NCBI RefSeq assembly: GCF_024347635.1
Contig: NZ_AP025511.1
Span: 1-64,000 of the forward strand
Length of the DNA stretch: 64,000 bases
Direction of reading: 5' to 3'
From: Vibrio tasmaniensis
GTDB lineage: Bacteria; Pseudomonadota; Gammaproteobacteria; Enterobacterales; Vibrionaceae
The first letter of the stretch is position 1, and each line of letters begins with the position of its first letter. The notes below the pieces were generated by a model, which was given only the letters and a program-made list of their open reading frames with translations, was not told the origin of the DNA and did no database searches. Made by a program: the position numbers and the translations under genes. Below are positions 1 to 8,251 of this stretch, one piece after another.

Positions 1-280
1 ATGCGGTGTTTGGGATAAGTGAGTCTGGGCTGCACGTCGCGATGATAACAAGATCGATATCTTCAGCAGTTAGGCCAGCACACGCCATTGCATGTTTTGC
101 TGCGACAGTCGCAAGTTCAGAGGTATTTACATGACTGATACGACGGTTTTCGATACCAGTTCGAGTTCGAATCCACTCGTCAGACGTATCAATGAAAGTG
201 CTTAGATCATCATTGGACAGCACGGCTGGTGGCAGACACTTTCCCCAGCCAGTAATTTCAGCGTAAAATTTTGTCATCAT
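1..280 (-). CDS. Beta-ketoacyl-ACP synthase III (FabH-like), N-terminal part
   Basis: Reading the minus strand from the ATG at 280 gives about 93 residues starting [18 protein letters not shown], then [19 protein letters not shown] and an [12 protein letters not shown] segment. The [10 protein letters not shown] block is the N-terminal signature of FabH-type condensing enzymes, which join acetyl-CoA to malonyl-ACP to start fatty acid chains. The catalytic Cys (near residue 112 in the family), His and Asn lie off the left edge, so activity cannot be judged. A FabH-like gene beside trxC is, as I recall, an arrangement seen on Vibrio chromosome II. It is probably an extra paralogue rather than the main fabH. 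trxC is divergent. Confidence 0.85.
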   Translation of the reverse strand, partial: MMTKFYAEITGWGKCLPPAVLSNDDLSTFIDTSDEWIRTRTGIENRRISHVNTSELATVAAKHAMACAGLTAEDIDLVIIATCSPDSLIPNTA

Positions 281-399
281 TTACCTGTTTATTGTTTGTT
301 TTTATTTAAGTATCGTATTCTAGTTTTAAACAGTATAAGCGCTCCGTGCGTGATTCGTAAATCGCGTTAGACACGGAGTTACAATAAAAAGAGAAAGTT

Positions 400-834
400 A
401 TGTCTACATTCAACACACGTTGCCCTTCTTGTAATGGCGTAAACCGAGTTCCTTCAGAAAGAATTTCAGAAAGCCCAACCTGCGGTAAATGCAAAACAGC
501 ATTACTCGATGGCGCTCCTATCGAAGGAACGTCACTTAATTTCCAATCTATTTTGAATAGTTCACAGCCAGTGGTTGTCGATTTCTGGGCAACATGGTGC
601 AACCCATGTGTTGGCTTTGCGCCAGTGTTCAGTGACGTTGCTAAAGAGCGTTCAGGAGATATTCGATTCGTTAAGATTGATACTGAAGCTCAACAACAGC
701 TTGCCGCGATGTACCAAATCAGAAGTATTCCCACGGTGATGGTGTTTAAAGATGGCAAACGTGTCGATACGATTAACGGTGCATTACCAAAAGGTCAATT
801 TGATCAGTGGCTTAATCAAGCTCTGGCCAAATAG
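400..834 (+). CDS. trxC: Thioredoxin 2
   Basis: A 144-residue cytoplasmic thiol-disulfide oxidoreductase. The N-terminus has two zinc-binding pairs (C-P-S-C near residue 9 and C-G-K-C near residue 28), which separate Trx2 from Trx1. A standard thioredoxin fold follows, with the active site at W-C-N-P-C and the cis-proline loop R-S-I-P-T. The usual Trx2 active site is W-C-G-P-C, so the Asn is a variation that may shift redox potential. Length matches the family. It is divergent from the FabH-like gene, and a weak hairpin follows. Trx2 reduces disulfides under oxidative stress; identification is firm. Confidence 0.95.
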   Translation: MSTFNTRCPSCNGVNRVPSERISESPTCGKCKTALLDGAPIEGTSLNFQSILNSSQPVVVDFWATWCNPCVGFAPVFSDVAKERSGDIRFVKIDTEAQQQLAAMYQIRSIPTVMVFKDGKRVDTINGALPKGQFDQWLNQALAK

Positions 835-1163
835 TTCCGTTTTTATATCGCTTTTGATTTAGCTCATGCTTGAAGAAGCGTACAACAATTAGGTTAGAGA
901 GCCTCACCAAAATAAGACTCCCTAACCTACTGTTTTAACGGTAGTTTTAACTATATATATTCGATTAAAACACAGCTTCGCCTTTCGCTAGAATACTAGA
1001 TTAAAATCTCACCAAACCATAAATTTCGGCATAGTATTTAACACAGAACCTCGATAAATTTCCTTTGTCTTAACGACCATTTTTATTCGTTTTACCCAAT
1101 TCGGTTTCTCCTCCATAGTCGCGGAAAATTCATCGTTTCTTTCACTATTTAGAGGCTCCTGCA
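835..1163. other. Intergenic region between trxC and the MFS gene
   Basis: About 330 bases with no convincing gene. It holds an imperfect hairpin (left arm AGGTTAG at 891-897, right arm CTAACCT at 922-928) just after trxC, followed by AT-rich sequence that probably carries the promoter of the MFS gene. I see no recognisable operator. Confidence 0.5.
891..936 (+). terminator. Weak hairpin terminator after trxC
   Basis: AGGTTAG-A-GAG pairs with CTC-C-CTAACCT around a loop of about 16 bases and is followed by ACTGTTTTAA. The stem has one mismatch and the T-run is short, so termination may be partial. Confidence 0.4.
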
Positions 1164-2315
1164 TTGGACAACATCCAACTATCAACTCGCATAACTGTTC
1201 CGGTTATTGCATTGTCTTTTTACGCGATCGCTTCAGGCTACTTAATGAGTTCATTACCATTAATGTTGTCTGAGTATGGCTTAGACAAAAATCTATCGAG
1301 TTGGTTGGCGAGTGCATTCTATGCGGGACTTTTGGCAGGTACGTTATTGATTGAACGTGCGATTGCACGTGTTGGTCACAGAGATGCGTTTGTTATCGCT
1401 CTGGCTATTTTTATCGCAACGATCCTTGTGTTACCACTCATCCCACATCAAGCGGTATGGTTATTAGCCCGCTTTGTTGCTGGTGTAGCGGTTGCAGGTA
1501 TCTTCGTGATTGTAGAGTCTTGGTTAATGAGCGGTGACGAATCTCAGCGCGCGAAACGTTTAGGCGTTTATATGTGTTCGCTATACGGCGGCTCTGCTGT
1601 TGGTCAACTTGGCATCGGTTACCTTGGTATTACAGGTGGCGTTCCTTTCATAGCAATGTTCACCTTGTTGTTTGGTGCAATCATTGTGTTGATGTACGGA
1701 CAAGCGACAGCACCACAAATTCACGATGCGCAGTCTTTGTCACTGAAGCAAATCAGCAAACTGAGCCACAGCGCTTTGATTGGCTGTATTGTATCTGGAT
1801 TAACACTTGGATCTATTTACGGACTAATGCCTGTTGAGCTTGCTCATCGCAACATCGCACACCAAGATATTGGCGGTTTGATGGCGTTGGTGATTATGGG
1901 TGGTATGGCCGTTCAACCTATGGTGACATGGTTATCTCATCACATAGGACAAGTGTTATTAATGGCTCTGTTCTGCCTACTAGGGGTTGCAAGCATTGGT
2001 GTACTAACGATTAACCATGATTTCTACGTACTAGGCATGAGCCTATTCGTACTGGGCATGGCAACATTCGCACTTTACCCAATAGCGATTAACTTGGGTT
2101 GTCGTAACTTAGACCCGAGCTATCTAGTGTCAGTAACTCAGGTTATGTTGTTGTGTTACAGCATCGGTTCTGTCGCTGGCCCATTGGTTGCAGATAGCTT
2201 TATGGATTCACAAGCGGGATTATTCACTTACCTGTTCGCGTCTTTACTCGCTACAACGATCTACATGTTGATTGCTAGCTTAAAACGCTCTCCTCTACAG
2301 ATTGCAGGCGAATAA
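1164..2315 (+). CDS. Major facilitator superfamily transporter (YcaD-like)
   Basis: A 383-residue inner-membrane protein with about 12 hydrophobic segments and no signal peptide. The gating-loop motif between helices 2 and 3 (ERAIARVGHRDAF) is typical of the superfamily, and the overall pattern resembles YcaD-type exporters. The substrate cannot be read from sequence. The start is TTG at 1164, supported by an AGAGG ribosome site at 1151-1155, 8 bases upstream; the next in-frame ATG would remove the first helix. It stands alone, with a strong terminator behind it. Confidence 0.8.
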   Translation: MDNIQLSTRITVPVIALSFYAIASGYLMSSLPLMLSEYGLDKNLSSWLASAFYAGLLAGTLLIERAIARVGHRDAFVIALAIFIATILVLPLIPHQAVWLLARFVAGVAVAGIFVIVESWLMSGDESQRAKRLGVYMCSLYGGSAVGQLGIGYLGITGGVPFIAMFTLLFGAIIVLMYGQATAPQIHDAQSLSLKQISKLSHSALIGCIVSGLTLGSIYGLMPVELAHRNIAHQDIGGLMALVIMGGMAVQPMVTWLSHHIGQVLLMALFCLLGVASIGVLTINHDFYVLGMSLFVLGMATFALYPIAINLGCRNLDPSYLVSVTQVMLLCYSIGSVAGPLVADSFMDSQAGLFTYLFASLLATTIYMLIASLKRSPLQIAGE

Positions 2316-2324
2316 GCTCGAATA

Positions 2325-2407
2325 GCAACTATCCTTCCTCAAGTAAGATAGTTGCCTCTAGAGCTCTTAGTTATGACTTTCCGTCTAACGAAGAGCTCTT
2401 TTTGTTT
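2325..2407 (+). terminator. Double hairpin terminator after the MFS gene
   Basis: A first stem (GCAACTATC 2325-2333 with GATAGTTGC 2347-2355) is followed by a second (AGAGCTCTT 2360-2368 with AAGAGCTCT 2391-2399) and a T-rich tail TTTTTGTTTG. The second is a good intrinsic terminator. Confidence 0.75.
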
Positions 2408-2469
2408 GATGACTTCTGAGCAAAAGTCGACAAAAAGCATCAATACTAGAAATAGAGGTGTTCTTCAGG

Positions 2470-2805
2470 TTAAGGCTGAAATATGTAGCCTTCACCAGTA
2501 ATGGTAATGATTAGGCCATCCCCGAATAGTGACCTAATCTCGGATATCGCAACAATCACGGAGGAGTTAGTGACTGTCCCGTTTTCCCAACCAATCTTCT
2601 TCAATTGCCCGACACTGAATAACTTGCCTCGATGTCGATTCATAAACAGAATGATCTTACGATACGCTAAAGGCATGGTAGCCAGAACATAACCGTTTTC
2701 AACATTGCGAATGAGTTTGGTGTCGAGTTCAACTATTTTTCCGTTGAGTTCAAGTATTACGTTGTGTTCAGAGTGGTGAGTATCTATTACAGGATAGGCG
2801 TCCAT
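2470..2805 (-). CDS. Stand-alone winged-helix regulator (ToxR/OmpR-type DNA-binding domain)
   Basis: A 111-residue protein. After a short N-terminal beta-rich stretch (ILELNGKIVELDTKL), residues 45-110 look like the Trans_reg_C winged helix: P-L-A-Y-R-K-I-I-L-F-M-N, then G-W-E-N-G-T-V-T-N-S-S-V-x-V-A-I-S-E-I-R-S-L-F-G, ending with I-T-G-E-G-Y-I-F, the usual wing. There is no receiver domain and no membrane segment, so it is neither an OmpR-type response regulator nor a full ToxR/CadC. It is related to the next minus-strand gene (2977-3327), with the same length and domain layout, which suggests tandem duplication. Target genes are unknown. Confidence 0.75.
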   Translation of the reverse strand: MDAYPVIDTHHSEHNVILELNGKIVELDTKLIRNVENGYVLATMPLAYRKIILFMNRHRGKLFSVGQLKKIGWENGTVTNSSVIVAISEIRSLFGDGLIITITGEGYIFQP

Positions 2806-2976
2806 TTTTATACAATTCCCTTACGATATAGCCAGCAACAAAGTTAAATTCAGTCATTTTTGTATAACGTCGCTTATAAGTGGACGTTTAAAATCGAAGA
2901 TAATGAAAGCAGCGTATACGGTAAAGAGATTAAATTTTTATTATTAATATATGAACAGGATTTCAATAAAGGGTAA

Positions 2977-3327
2977 TTAATCCTCCAGTACATAGCCTTC
3001 GTTGGAAACCGTTTTTATACAACGACAATCTAAGATCCTTCTTATCTCGTAGATAGCAACCAATACTGAAGCAGATGTCACGGCTTTACCCGCCCAACCT
3101 ACACGCTTCAAAACTCGCTGACTGATCACATGTCCTTTATTTTGATACAAGTAAAAAAGAACCTTACGATGAGGTTCAGCAAGCGTCCCTATTATCGAGC
3201 CACACTCCTGCTTCCGGACGATCCTCGTACCAGATTGAAACTCTTTTTTATTTAGAACCCACTTAGACGGAAGTTTAAAATCGTCTAAGTGATCCGCTAT
3301 TTTTGGTATGGATTCCTCAGGTTTCAT
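2977..3327 (-). CDS. Stand-alone winged-helix regulator, paralogue of the 2470-2805 gene
   Basis: A 116-residue protein with the same architecture: a short N-terminal region (residues 1-45, containing S-I-I-G-T-L-A-E-P-H-R-K-V-L-F-Y) and a winged helix with G-W-A-G-K-A-V-T-S-A-S-V-L-V-A-I-Y-E-I-R-R-I and the closing S-N-E-G-Y-V-L wing. No signal-input or membrane domain is visible. It lies 171 bases upstream of its paralogue, and both point away from the AraC/MATE pair. The gap is AT-rich, so each may have its own promoter. Function is a prediction from the fold only. Confidence 0.75.
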   Translation of the reverse strand: MKPEESIPKIADHLDDFKLPSKWVLNKKEFQSGTRIVRKQECGSIIGTLAEPHRKVLFYLYQNKGHVISQRVLKRVGWAGKAVTSASVLVAIYEIRRILDCRCIKTVSNEGYVLED

Positions 3328-3471
3328 AAGCAGTCGTCTTTTAAGATATTTCCAATATTATCGAATGGTATAAAAATACTAAATTGATAGATCACTTAAT
3401 ACCGTACATTTACTGCAAAATTGATCTTGTGGAATTGTTCTAAGAAACGAATTTTTAGTGGACAACCAATT

Positions 3472-4365
3472 CTACCCAGGAAGTCGATGGCTTTTACGGT
3501 ATTGGCTTGGAGATAAACCAAAATGCTTTTTAAAGCGATGTGAGAAGTTATAAGGATCTTTGTAACCCAAACGGTTGGCAATCATCGACACCGACCAATC
3601 TTGGTATTTTAACAAACTGGTCGCTTTATCCATTCGTAGTTGAATCAACTTGCTGCGTGGTGACAGGTCGAAGAGCGTTTTGGTAACACGATTAAGCTGC
3701 TCTTCGCTGATAAACACCCTTTGAGCCATACCAGCTACTGTCCATGGTTGATGCAGACTACTTTCAATCTCATTATAGAGCGCTTGAACACGAGCGGTGG
3801 TGCTTGTTGATTTGGGTTCAAAACCCGTCAACGTTCGGACTATTTCACTCAAGAGTAACTTACGGTAACTGGCTCTACCGCCTATCTCAAAGTAAACCAA
3901 GTTCATTAGTGACCAAACCTGCTCACACTCTCCGAACGGTACAATCCCCTGACCTAGACTTGCGATGTGCAACCATTGCTGAGTATCAGATGTCAGCATC
4001 CACGCCATTTTCCAGTAATTATATTGAGGATCAAGTTCAAAACGAAAAGAGGTTCTGGCAGGAAGAACCACCAGCGTATACGGTGTAATCGCTTGTACTG
4101 ATGTTGTGGTAGTTAGAATGCCTCCACCTTCCATAGTGAAAATCAACGTATGAACATTAACGGATTCTCGCTCAACCCAATAACCATCGTATAGTTTTGC
4201 CATACCGCCCATGTAGACACCAAAGCTTTTCATCTCTGGGATATCTTCAACGGTCAAAAAACGTTCTTTGCAATGTTCCGCGAGAAAAACATCATCTTGC
4301 CACGTTGATTTAGGCTCCATGGCATCAATGACGGATTTGCACAGGTTTTGTTGTTTTTTAAACAT
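3472..4365 (-). CDS. AraC-family transcriptional regulator
   Basis: A 297-residue protein. The N-terminal part (about 40-190) looks like an AraC cupin-type sensing domain (VHTLIFTMEGGG, TLVVLPARTSFRFEL). The C-terminal 100 residues form the double helix-turn-helix, with the family signature around K-D-P-Y-N-F-S-H-R-F-K-K-H-F-G-L-S-P-S-Q-Y-R. It is divergent from the MATE exporter, with only 50 bases between the start codons, so it most likely controls that exporter and itself. The effector is unknown, probably a small aromatic or sugar-like ligand by family habit. Confidence 0.88.
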   Translation of the reverse strand: MFKKQQNLCKSVIDAMEPKSTWQDDVFLAEHCKERFLTVEDIPEMKSFGVYMGGMAKLYDGYWVERESVNVHTLIFTMEGGGILTTTTSVQAITPYTLVVLPARTSFRFELDPQYNYWKMAWMLTSDTQQWLHIASLGQGIVPFGECEQVWSLMNLVYFEIGGRASYRKLLLSEIVRTLTGFEPKSTSTTARVQALYNEIESSLHQPWTVAGMAQRVFISEEQLNRVTKTLFDLSPRSKLIQLRMDKATSLLKYQDWSVSMIANRLGYKDPYNFSHRFKKHFGLSPSQYRKSHRLPG

Positions 4366-4415
4366 GTTGTTACTTCGCTCAAATCACTATAGTTCTGCCA
4401 TAAATCGGAGAGCTT

Positions 4416-5813
4416 ATGACAACTAACATCAACCCTAACTCATCTATGAATAACAAGCCAGAGAGCATATTACCTCGTATCGTTAAACTTGGTTTACCTG
4501 TAGCTTTGCAAAGTGCGCTGGTTGCTATTCTTGCCCTTGCTGACGTCTTGATGGTCAGTGATTTTGGTATGGAAGCAGCAGCCGCTGTGGGAATTGCATC
4601 AAAATGGCACTTCGTTGCTATTATGATTATGGCAGGGTTGGCCTCAGCAAACGGTACATTAGTCGCTCAATACTGGGGAAAGAATGACCGAAAAAGCGCA
4701 CGAACAGTATCATCCATCGCGATGGTGTTTGGTTTAAAAGTTCTGCTGCCTGTTACAGCAATCATCACTCTTGGTTCTCAGTTTTTAATGATGTTGCAAA
4801 CTAGCGATCAAACCGTGATTGAGATTGGAGCGACTTACCTATGGTATGGGTTCCCTGTTCTACTTCTAACTCACATTGTTGTAGTGGTAGAAGCAAGCAT
4901 GCGCTCGTCAGGTGACACCGTAACACCACTATTGTTAGGTGGTATTACTATTGCACTCAACATTGCGCTTAACTTCGTTCTAATTAAAGGGGCTTTCGGC
5001 ATTCCAGCAATGGGCGTGGCGGGTGCGGCATTGGCGACAACCTTAGCGCGATTGATTCAAGTGGGTTTGATGTATAGCTACATGCGTGTGCGTAAACACT
5101 GGCTGCTAACCACCCCAAGCTCACCACACCGTCCATCACTGTGGCTTTCTTACCGTCGTATTGCGTTGCCGCTAACGATGAATGCCGTGTTGTGGGCAAT
5201 GGGCACAATGGCATATCAAATGATCTTTGGTCACATGGGCACGACAGAGCTTGCGGTGTTCTCGATGCTCGCGCCGTTCGAATCGCTGTGTTACTCGATC
5301 TTCTTTGGTATCTCCGTAGCGTGTTCAGTATTGCTTGGCCATTCGCTGGGCCGTGATGAATTTGATGATGCTATGAGCATGGGTCTAACATTCATTAAAG
5401 CTGTCGTTGGCTTTGGCGCTGTCGTTGGCTTGCTACTGTTTATGGGTAAAGAGCATGTACTATCATGGTTAAACCTTTCTACAGATGCATTGTACCCGCT
5501 TGCTTCGCCAGCGATGATGATCATGTGTTTTGCAGTGGTGATTCGTATGCTCAACATGGTGATCATTAACGGTATTATTCGTGCTGGTGGTGATAACGCT
5601 TTTTGCTTGCGAATGGATTTCATCGCGATGTGGATGGTGGGCATTCCAGTGTGTGTTTACGGCGCGTTTGTCGCTGGATGGGATTTCAAATACATCTATG
5701 GTCTGATGTTGGTAGAAGAAGTGGTGAAACTGGCAATATGCTCGCACCGCTACTTGAGCCGACGCTGGATCAACAATCTCACAGTGACCTACGACGAGCC
5801 TCAAGCGGTATAG
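4416..5813 (+). CDS. MATE-family multidrug/metabolite exporter (NorM-like)
   Basis: A 465-residue polytopic membrane protein with 12 hydrophobic segments in two repeats of six. The first repeat opens with PRIVKLGLPVALQS and contains the ADVLMVSDFG segment typical of MATE helix 1-2; the second begins SYRRIALPLTMNAVLW. MATE proteins expel cationic drugs or metabolites with Na+ or H+ entry. The substrate here is unknown. It is paired divergently with an AraC regulator, and a bidirectional terminator follows. Start ATG at 4416 has a purine-rich GGAGAG upstream. Confidence 0.9.
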   Translation: MTTNINPNSSMNNKPESILPRIVKLGLPVALQSALVAILALADVLMVSDFGMEAAAAVGIASKWHFVAIMIMAGLASANGTLVAQYWGKNDRKSARTVSSIAMVFGLKVLLPVTAIITLGSQFLMMLQTSDQTVIEIGATYLWYGFPVLLLTHIVVVVEASMRSSGDTVTPLLLGGITIALNIALNFVLIKGAFGIPAMGVAGAALATTLARLIQVGLMYSYMRVRKHWLLTTPSSPHRPSLWLSYRRIALPLTMNAVLWAMGTMAYQMIFGHMGTTELAVFSMLAPFESLCYSIFFGISVACSVLLGHSLGRDEFDDAMSMGLTFIKAVVGFGAVVGLLLFMGKEHVLSWLNLSTDALYPLASPAMMIMCFAVVIRMLNMVIINGIIRAGGDNAFCLRMDFIAMWMVGIPVCVYGAFVAGWDFKYIYGLMLVEEVVKLAICSHRYLSRRWINNLTVTYDEPQAV

Positions 5814-5875
5814 CTTTATACATAAAGTATTCTTTCTACAAGACTGCCTTCTGATAAGGCAGTTAGCAGAAACAC

Positions 5876-5905
5876 AAAAGGTCTGAGCAATCAGACCTTT
5901 TCGTT
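5876..5905. terminator. Bidirectional intrinsic terminator
   Basis: A perfect 11-base stem (AAAAGGTCTGA 5876-5886, loop GCAA, TCAGACCTTTT 5891-5901) with an A-run on one side and a T-run on the other. It separates the convergent MATE and YgbA-like genes. Confidence 0.9.
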
Positions 5906-5932
5906 TCTTCTGCGACCACTTTAAAGCACCAG

Positions 5933-6328
5933 TTACTTCTTGTTCATTCGGATATGGCGATTAGACACATTCGGCAGTGGCTTCTCTGGCACTTTACGTT
6001 TCTCATGAATCAAATGTCGTATTGCTAAAATCGGATGCTTAAGTAGCATTCTTGGCCCTGCATAGCGCATCACTAAACGCATCTGCTCTTTAGGATCAGG
6101 CTTATAACAATGAATCGGACACTTGTTACAGGTCGGCTTTGCTTCGCCATAAGGGCACCTATCGAGCCGAGTCTCTGCATAACGCAACAGTTGCTCACAC
6201 TCTTCACATAACAGGTTATTCTGACGAACCGCACCATGGTGATCTTTGCAGTAGATGTGCACCATCGCAATAACGGTTTTGTACTCCGTTGCGAGCTCGC
6301 CTTGTAGAAGGTTGTTATGTTGGAACAT
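5933..6328 (-). CDS. YgbA-like protein (nitrous-oxide-stimulated promoter family)
   Basis: A 131-residue cytoplasmic protein. It carries paired cysteines L-C-E-E-C near residue 40, then R-L-D-R-C-P-Y-G-E-x-K-P-T-C-N-K-C-P-I-H-C-Y-K-P, then M-R-Y-A-G-P-R-M-L-x-K-H-P-I-L-A-I-R-H-L. This Cys-rich pattern is that of YgbA-type proteins, which in enterobacteria are linked to recovery from nitrosative stress; their biochemical activity is not settled to my knowledge. Several cysteines could hold an Fe-S cluster or zinc. It follows the acetyltransferase gene with only 2 bases between, so the two are co-transcribed. Confidence 0.8.
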   Translation of the reverse strand: MFQHNNLLQGELATEYKTVIAMVHIYCKDHHGAVRQNNLLCEECEQLLRYAETRLDRCPYGEAKPTCNKCPIHCYKPDPKEQMRLVMRYAGPRMLLKHPILAIRHLIHEKRKVPEKPLPNVSNRHIRMNKK

Positions 6329-6330
6329 GA

Positions 6331-6846
6331 TTAATTACCTAATGAGAGACCGTACAGGTTGAGATTGACGCTTTCACTAATCGTCTCTTCAACTCGTTCG
6401 AACACAAAACCTAACTTAGTCAGTAGTGCGATACTTCGAATGTTATCAGAGGTTGTGATGGCAACTAAATGATCGATATCAGCATTATGATTAGCTTGTT
6501 CAATTATCACTTGTGCCGCTTCCAATGCAAAACCTTGCCCATAGACTTCAGGGACAAAACCATAACCAATATCATGAGACTCTAAGGTGTCTCTTTTTAT
6601 TAGTCCGCAGATACCAATTGGTGTTGAGGAGCCTTTAATTTCGACCATCAGTAAACACACGCCCTTCTCTCTATACATCTTCAGAATGTTGTTTTCAATG
6701 TATTCAACAGCCTTGCCAGTATCTGTGATCTCCTTGTCTCCGATGTAACGTAGGAAATCTTCAGAGCTATATAATCGCTGAATAAACGCCGCATCTTGAG
6801 GTGTGATCATTCTTAATCGTAAACGTGCGGTCTCGACGGCCTGCAT
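6331..6846 (-). CDS. GNAT-family N-acetyltransferase (RimJ/RimL-like)
   Basis: 171 residues from the ATG at 6846: E-T-A-R-L-R-L-R at the N-terminus, then I-G-I-C-G-L-I in the central strand, Y-G-x-G-F-A-L-E-A-A as the acetyl-CoA loop and N-I-R-S-I-A-L-L-T-K-L-G-F near the end. This is the layout of RimJ/RimL-like acetyltransferases that modify protein N-termini or small amines; the substrate is not known. The reading frame is open to 6918, but the ATG at 6846 has an AAGGAA ribosome site 9 bases upstream and starts exactly at the domain, so I prefer it. It is in an operon with the YgbA-like gene. Confidence 0.85.
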   Translation of the reverse strand: MQAVETARLRLRMITPQDAAFIQRLYSSEDFLRYIGDKEITDTGKAVEYIENNILKMYREKGVCLLMVEIKGSSTPIGICGLIKRDTLESHDIGYGFVPEVYGQGFALEAAQVIIEQANHNADIDHLVAITTSDNIRSIALLTKLGFVFERVEETISESVNLNLYGLSLGN

Positions 6847-6943
6847 AGTGATATTTTCCTTGCTGAATGCCATGTAAATATTGAGTTCTAGATCTAAAAT
6901 GATTATCCTCCACCGCATAAACTAAATACAAGGCTATGCAGCA

Positions 6944-7186
6944 ATGAACCGTAAGAAAAAAATCAATCAAATTCTAAAGAAAAGACAGAAACAGGCGAAT
7001 TCTAAACTGCATGGTAGCAACAAGCCTCGCTATATTTCTAAAGCTGACCGCGCAAAAATGGAAGCTGAAGAACAAGCGAAAGCCGCTCTAGAGCAAGCTG
7101 AGGGTTCAGTAGAGACAACGGTTGAAGCGACTGTTGAAGCCCAAGAAGCTGGTATCGAAACTAAAGAGACAAAAGCTGCAGAGTAA
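6944..7186 (+). CDS. DUF2986-family small basic/acidic protein
   Basis: An 80-residue protein. It has a very basic N-terminal half (MNRKKKINQILKKRQKQANSK, then KPRYISKADRAKME) and an acidic Glu/Ala/Thr-rich tail. The N-terminal block is the DUF2986 signature, common in Vibrio and relatives. Function is unknown. The charge pattern suggests binding to nucleic acid or ribosomes, but that is only a guess. It is divergent from the acetyltransferase gene and ends before a strong terminator. Confidence 0.75.
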   Translation: MNRKKKINQILKKRQKQANSKLHGSNKPRYISKADRAKMEAEEQAKAALEQAEGSVETTVEATVEAQEAGIETKETKAAE

Positions 7187-7244
7187 GTTTTAAACTCGCA
7201 GTGTTCTTGCCAGGCACTCTGACCAGAGGCCAACGAACAAGAAC

Positions 7245-7276
7245 AAAAAAGCAGCCTCTATTTGGGCTGCTTTTTT
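7245..7276. terminator. Bidirectional intrinsic terminator
   Basis: A-run plus GCAGCC (7245-7256), an 8-base loop, then GGCTGC and six T (7265-7276). It separates the DUF2986 gene from the convergent metal-transport operon. Confidence 0.9.
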
Positions 7277-7325
7277 GATCGTATTTTTTGCTCGAGTGGT
7301 TTATTAGCTAACTCGTTTTCTCTAC

Positions 7326-8249
7326 TTAACCTTTGAAAGGCTGAACTTCCCAGCGTACAAACGGCGCTTTTGCGCTAACCCCTGCTCTTCCCCAACGATC
7401 AACCGAATCAACGACAAGAATACGTTCATTCGGCACCAATGATTTAATCAAAGTCGTTGGCTTTTTCGCTGTGATTAACCATAGTGCGTCGTCTTCTGAA
7501 AACATCGCTTTGAGTTTGGCTTTATCTTGCTCTGTCCATTCCAGTTCAGCTTTAAACATGCGCTCTTCAACAAACAGTTGGCTACCAGAAGCAAAGTCTT
7601 CCAAGCTTTCTGAAAGCAACAATACTGAATCTACGTCGTTATCCAGTAATACCGCTTGTTGCTTGTTAATCAGTTCACGCACATCAAGCATCACACGCTG
7701 TAAGTTGCTATCAATCGTCTTGGCTTGCGCTGGCCACAATAATTTAAAGTCTTCAGCCACGATAGCGGCCATACGCGTTAGGTTAGTTGGGTTTAGCCAA
7801 GCATACTTAGACACATCACCACTCGATAACGTCAATGCGGCAACTCCTTGTGCGCGCGGTGTGATCGCTTGAGCGGCATCAACCTCAACCAAGCGGATGT
7901 TGCCTTGCCTTGCGTATACGAATGTAGGATCAGCTTGCCATATAGATGACAGAGTTAACGCAACGGTCGCTTTTTCACCCGACTTAAGGACTTTACTTGC
8001 ACCCTTAGTACCAAACCAGTTAGGTAAGCGATCGATACCGTAACGTTTTGGTGGTAGGTATTCTGTCGTAATGTCCGTGCCTTTGGTGAGCTCAGTCGCC
8101 AAGGCATAAGTCACCGGCGTACTGGTGAGGATATCTTCTGCATTAGCGTTGAAAGACACCATTAAGCCACCCAACAATAGGCCGCTAACTGCACCCACTT
8201 GAGTCGCTGCTTTCAGTGTGCTTGAAATACGATTCATTAAAGAAGTCAT
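7326..8249 (-). CDS. Metal-ABC substrate-binding-protein homologue lacking histidine
   Basis: A 307-residue exported protein with a signal sequence ending near SFNANA. The length and pattern fit the ZnuA/SitA cluster A-I binding-protein fold, and the segment Y-A-W-L-N-P-T-N-L sits where family members have D-P-H-x-W-L-D-P. The translation contains no His and no Cys, so the usual metal ligands are missing. It is the last gene of the operon, 2 bases after the permease, which also has a normal binding protein four genes upstream in transcription. It may be an accessory subunit, or may bind a chelate or a haem-like ligand instead of the free ion. The family assignment is by pattern and context, so only moderately sure. 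Confidence 0.6.
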   Translation of the reverse strand: MTSLMNRISSTLKAATQVGAVSGLLLGGLMVSFNANAEDILTSTPVTYALATELTKGTDITTEYLPPKRYGIDRLPNWFGTKGASKVLKSGEKATVALTLSSIWQADPTFVYARQGNIRLVEVDAAQAITPRAQGVAALTLSSGDVSKYAWLNPTNLTRMAAIVAEDFKLLWPAQAKTIDSNLQRVMLDVRELINKQQAVLLDNDVDSVLLLSESLEDFASGSQLFVEERMFKAELEWTEQDKAKLKAMFSEDDALWLITAKKPTTLIKSLVPNERILVVDSVDRWGRAGVSAKAPFVRWEVQPFKG

Positions 8250-8251
8250 GG

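Noticed and set aside
1574..1837. Plus-strand frame inside the MFS gene
   Set aside because: Out-of-frame shadow with biased, non-protein-like composition. The same holds for other frames inside the MATE, nirB, molybdoenzyme and TonB-cluster genes.
6847..6918. Longer N-terminus of the GNAT acetyltransferase
   Set aside because: The extra 24 residues have no ribosome site and do not belong to the domain; the ATG at 6846 has a good one.
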